The notes under the pieces: model-generated
Database searches by the model: none
What the model was told of the DNA's origin: nothing
Seen by the model: only the letters and a program-made list of their open reading frames with translations
Position numbers and translations under genes: made by a program
Shown here: piece by piece, positions 7,900 to 10,667 of the stretch
Position numbering within the stretch: position 1 is the stretch's first letter
How the letters are laid out: each line of letters starts with the position of its first letter
Assembly (NCBI GenBank): GCA_035267815.1
Contig: DATFLK010000102.1
Span: forward strand, 1-10,667
Direction: 5' to 3'
Length of the DNA stretch: 10,667 nucleotides
Source: DATFLK01 sp035267815
Lineage (GTDB): Bacteria > Pseudomonadota > Zetaproteobacteria > Mariprofundales > Mariprofundaceae

Positions 7900-7975
7900 G
7901 GGGGATTAGCTCAGCTGGGAGAGCACCTGCTTTGCAAGCAGGGGGTCAACGGTTCGATCCCGTTATCCTCCACCA
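7900..7975 (+). tRNA. tRNA-Ala (anticodon UGC)
   Basis: A 76-nt cloverleaf with encoded CCA (7973-7975). The acceptor stem GGGGGAT/ATCCTCC contains the G3:U70 wobble pair that is the alanine identity element for AlaRS. The anticodon stem CCTGC/GCAGG holds TTTGCAA with anticodon TGC at 7933-7935; the T arm has GGTTCGATCC. It is the second tRNA of the standard Ile-Ala spacer pair. Confidence 0.97.
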
Positions 7976-7993
7976 GTTCGGCTGAATGCCGTT

Positions 7994-8005
7994 TGTTCTT
8001 TACAA
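7994..8005 (+). promoter_or_regulatory. second boxA, upstream of 23S
   Basis: TGTTCTTTACAA repeats the leader boxA, and the identity extends to 16 nt (7992-8007 versus 5995-6010). A boxA ahead of 23S is normal in Pseudomonadota and lets the Nus antitermination complex be renewed before the long 23S gene. Confidence 0.85.
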
Positions 8006-8045
8006 TTTGGGAATTATTGATTATCTAATGTTTTAACGTTGCATT

Positions 8046-10667
<2,622 letters not shown>

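Overview
The window looks like a GC-rich bacterial chromosome segment. The rRNA operon layout (16S, tRNA-Ile(GAU), tRNA-Ala(UGC), 23S), the boxA elements and the protein families all fit Pseudomonadota. The 16S has some features I loosely associate with deep-branching groups such as Zetaproteobacteria, but without an alignment I hold that placement at low confidence.

Layout: (1) Positions 1-442 hold no convincing intact gene. The first ~135 bases resemble the decayed 3' end of a REP-associated (Y1-type) transposase; the rest is a probable tyrS leader with small inverted repeats. (2) tyrS (443-1627, +) encodes tyrosyl-tRNA synthetase. (3) Converging on it and overlapping it by 8 bp is a two-gene minus-strand unit. 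The promoter-proximal gene encodes a 190-aa guanine-deaminase-like nucleobase deaminase (5667-5095). One base after its stop comes a 1157-aa hybrid sensor histidine kinase (5093-1620) with a periplasmic NMT1/THI5-type ligand-binding domain, PAS, GAF, PAS, HisKA/HATPase and a C-terminal receiver. (4) Positions 5668-6167 are the divergent control region of an rRNA operon: three tandem sigma70-type promoters, each with a 16-bp spacer, then a boxB/boxA antitermination leader and several hairpins. (5) From 6168 to the window end runs the operon itself: complete 16S, tRNA-Ile, tRNA-Ala, a second boxA copy, and a 23S truncated by the window edge shortly after the A-loop.

How the parts work together: tyrS, the rRNAs and the tRNAs are translation housekeeping. 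The deaminase and sensor kinase are almost certainly co-transcribed. The pairing of a heterocycle deaminase with a kinase whose sensor belongs to the pyrimidine-precursor (HMP/formylaminopyrimidine)-binding fold suggests, as inference only, sensing and processing of an N-heterocyclic compound. That unit and the tandem promoter architecture are the parts most worth a second look. I saw no CRISPR array, prophage or intact mobile element.
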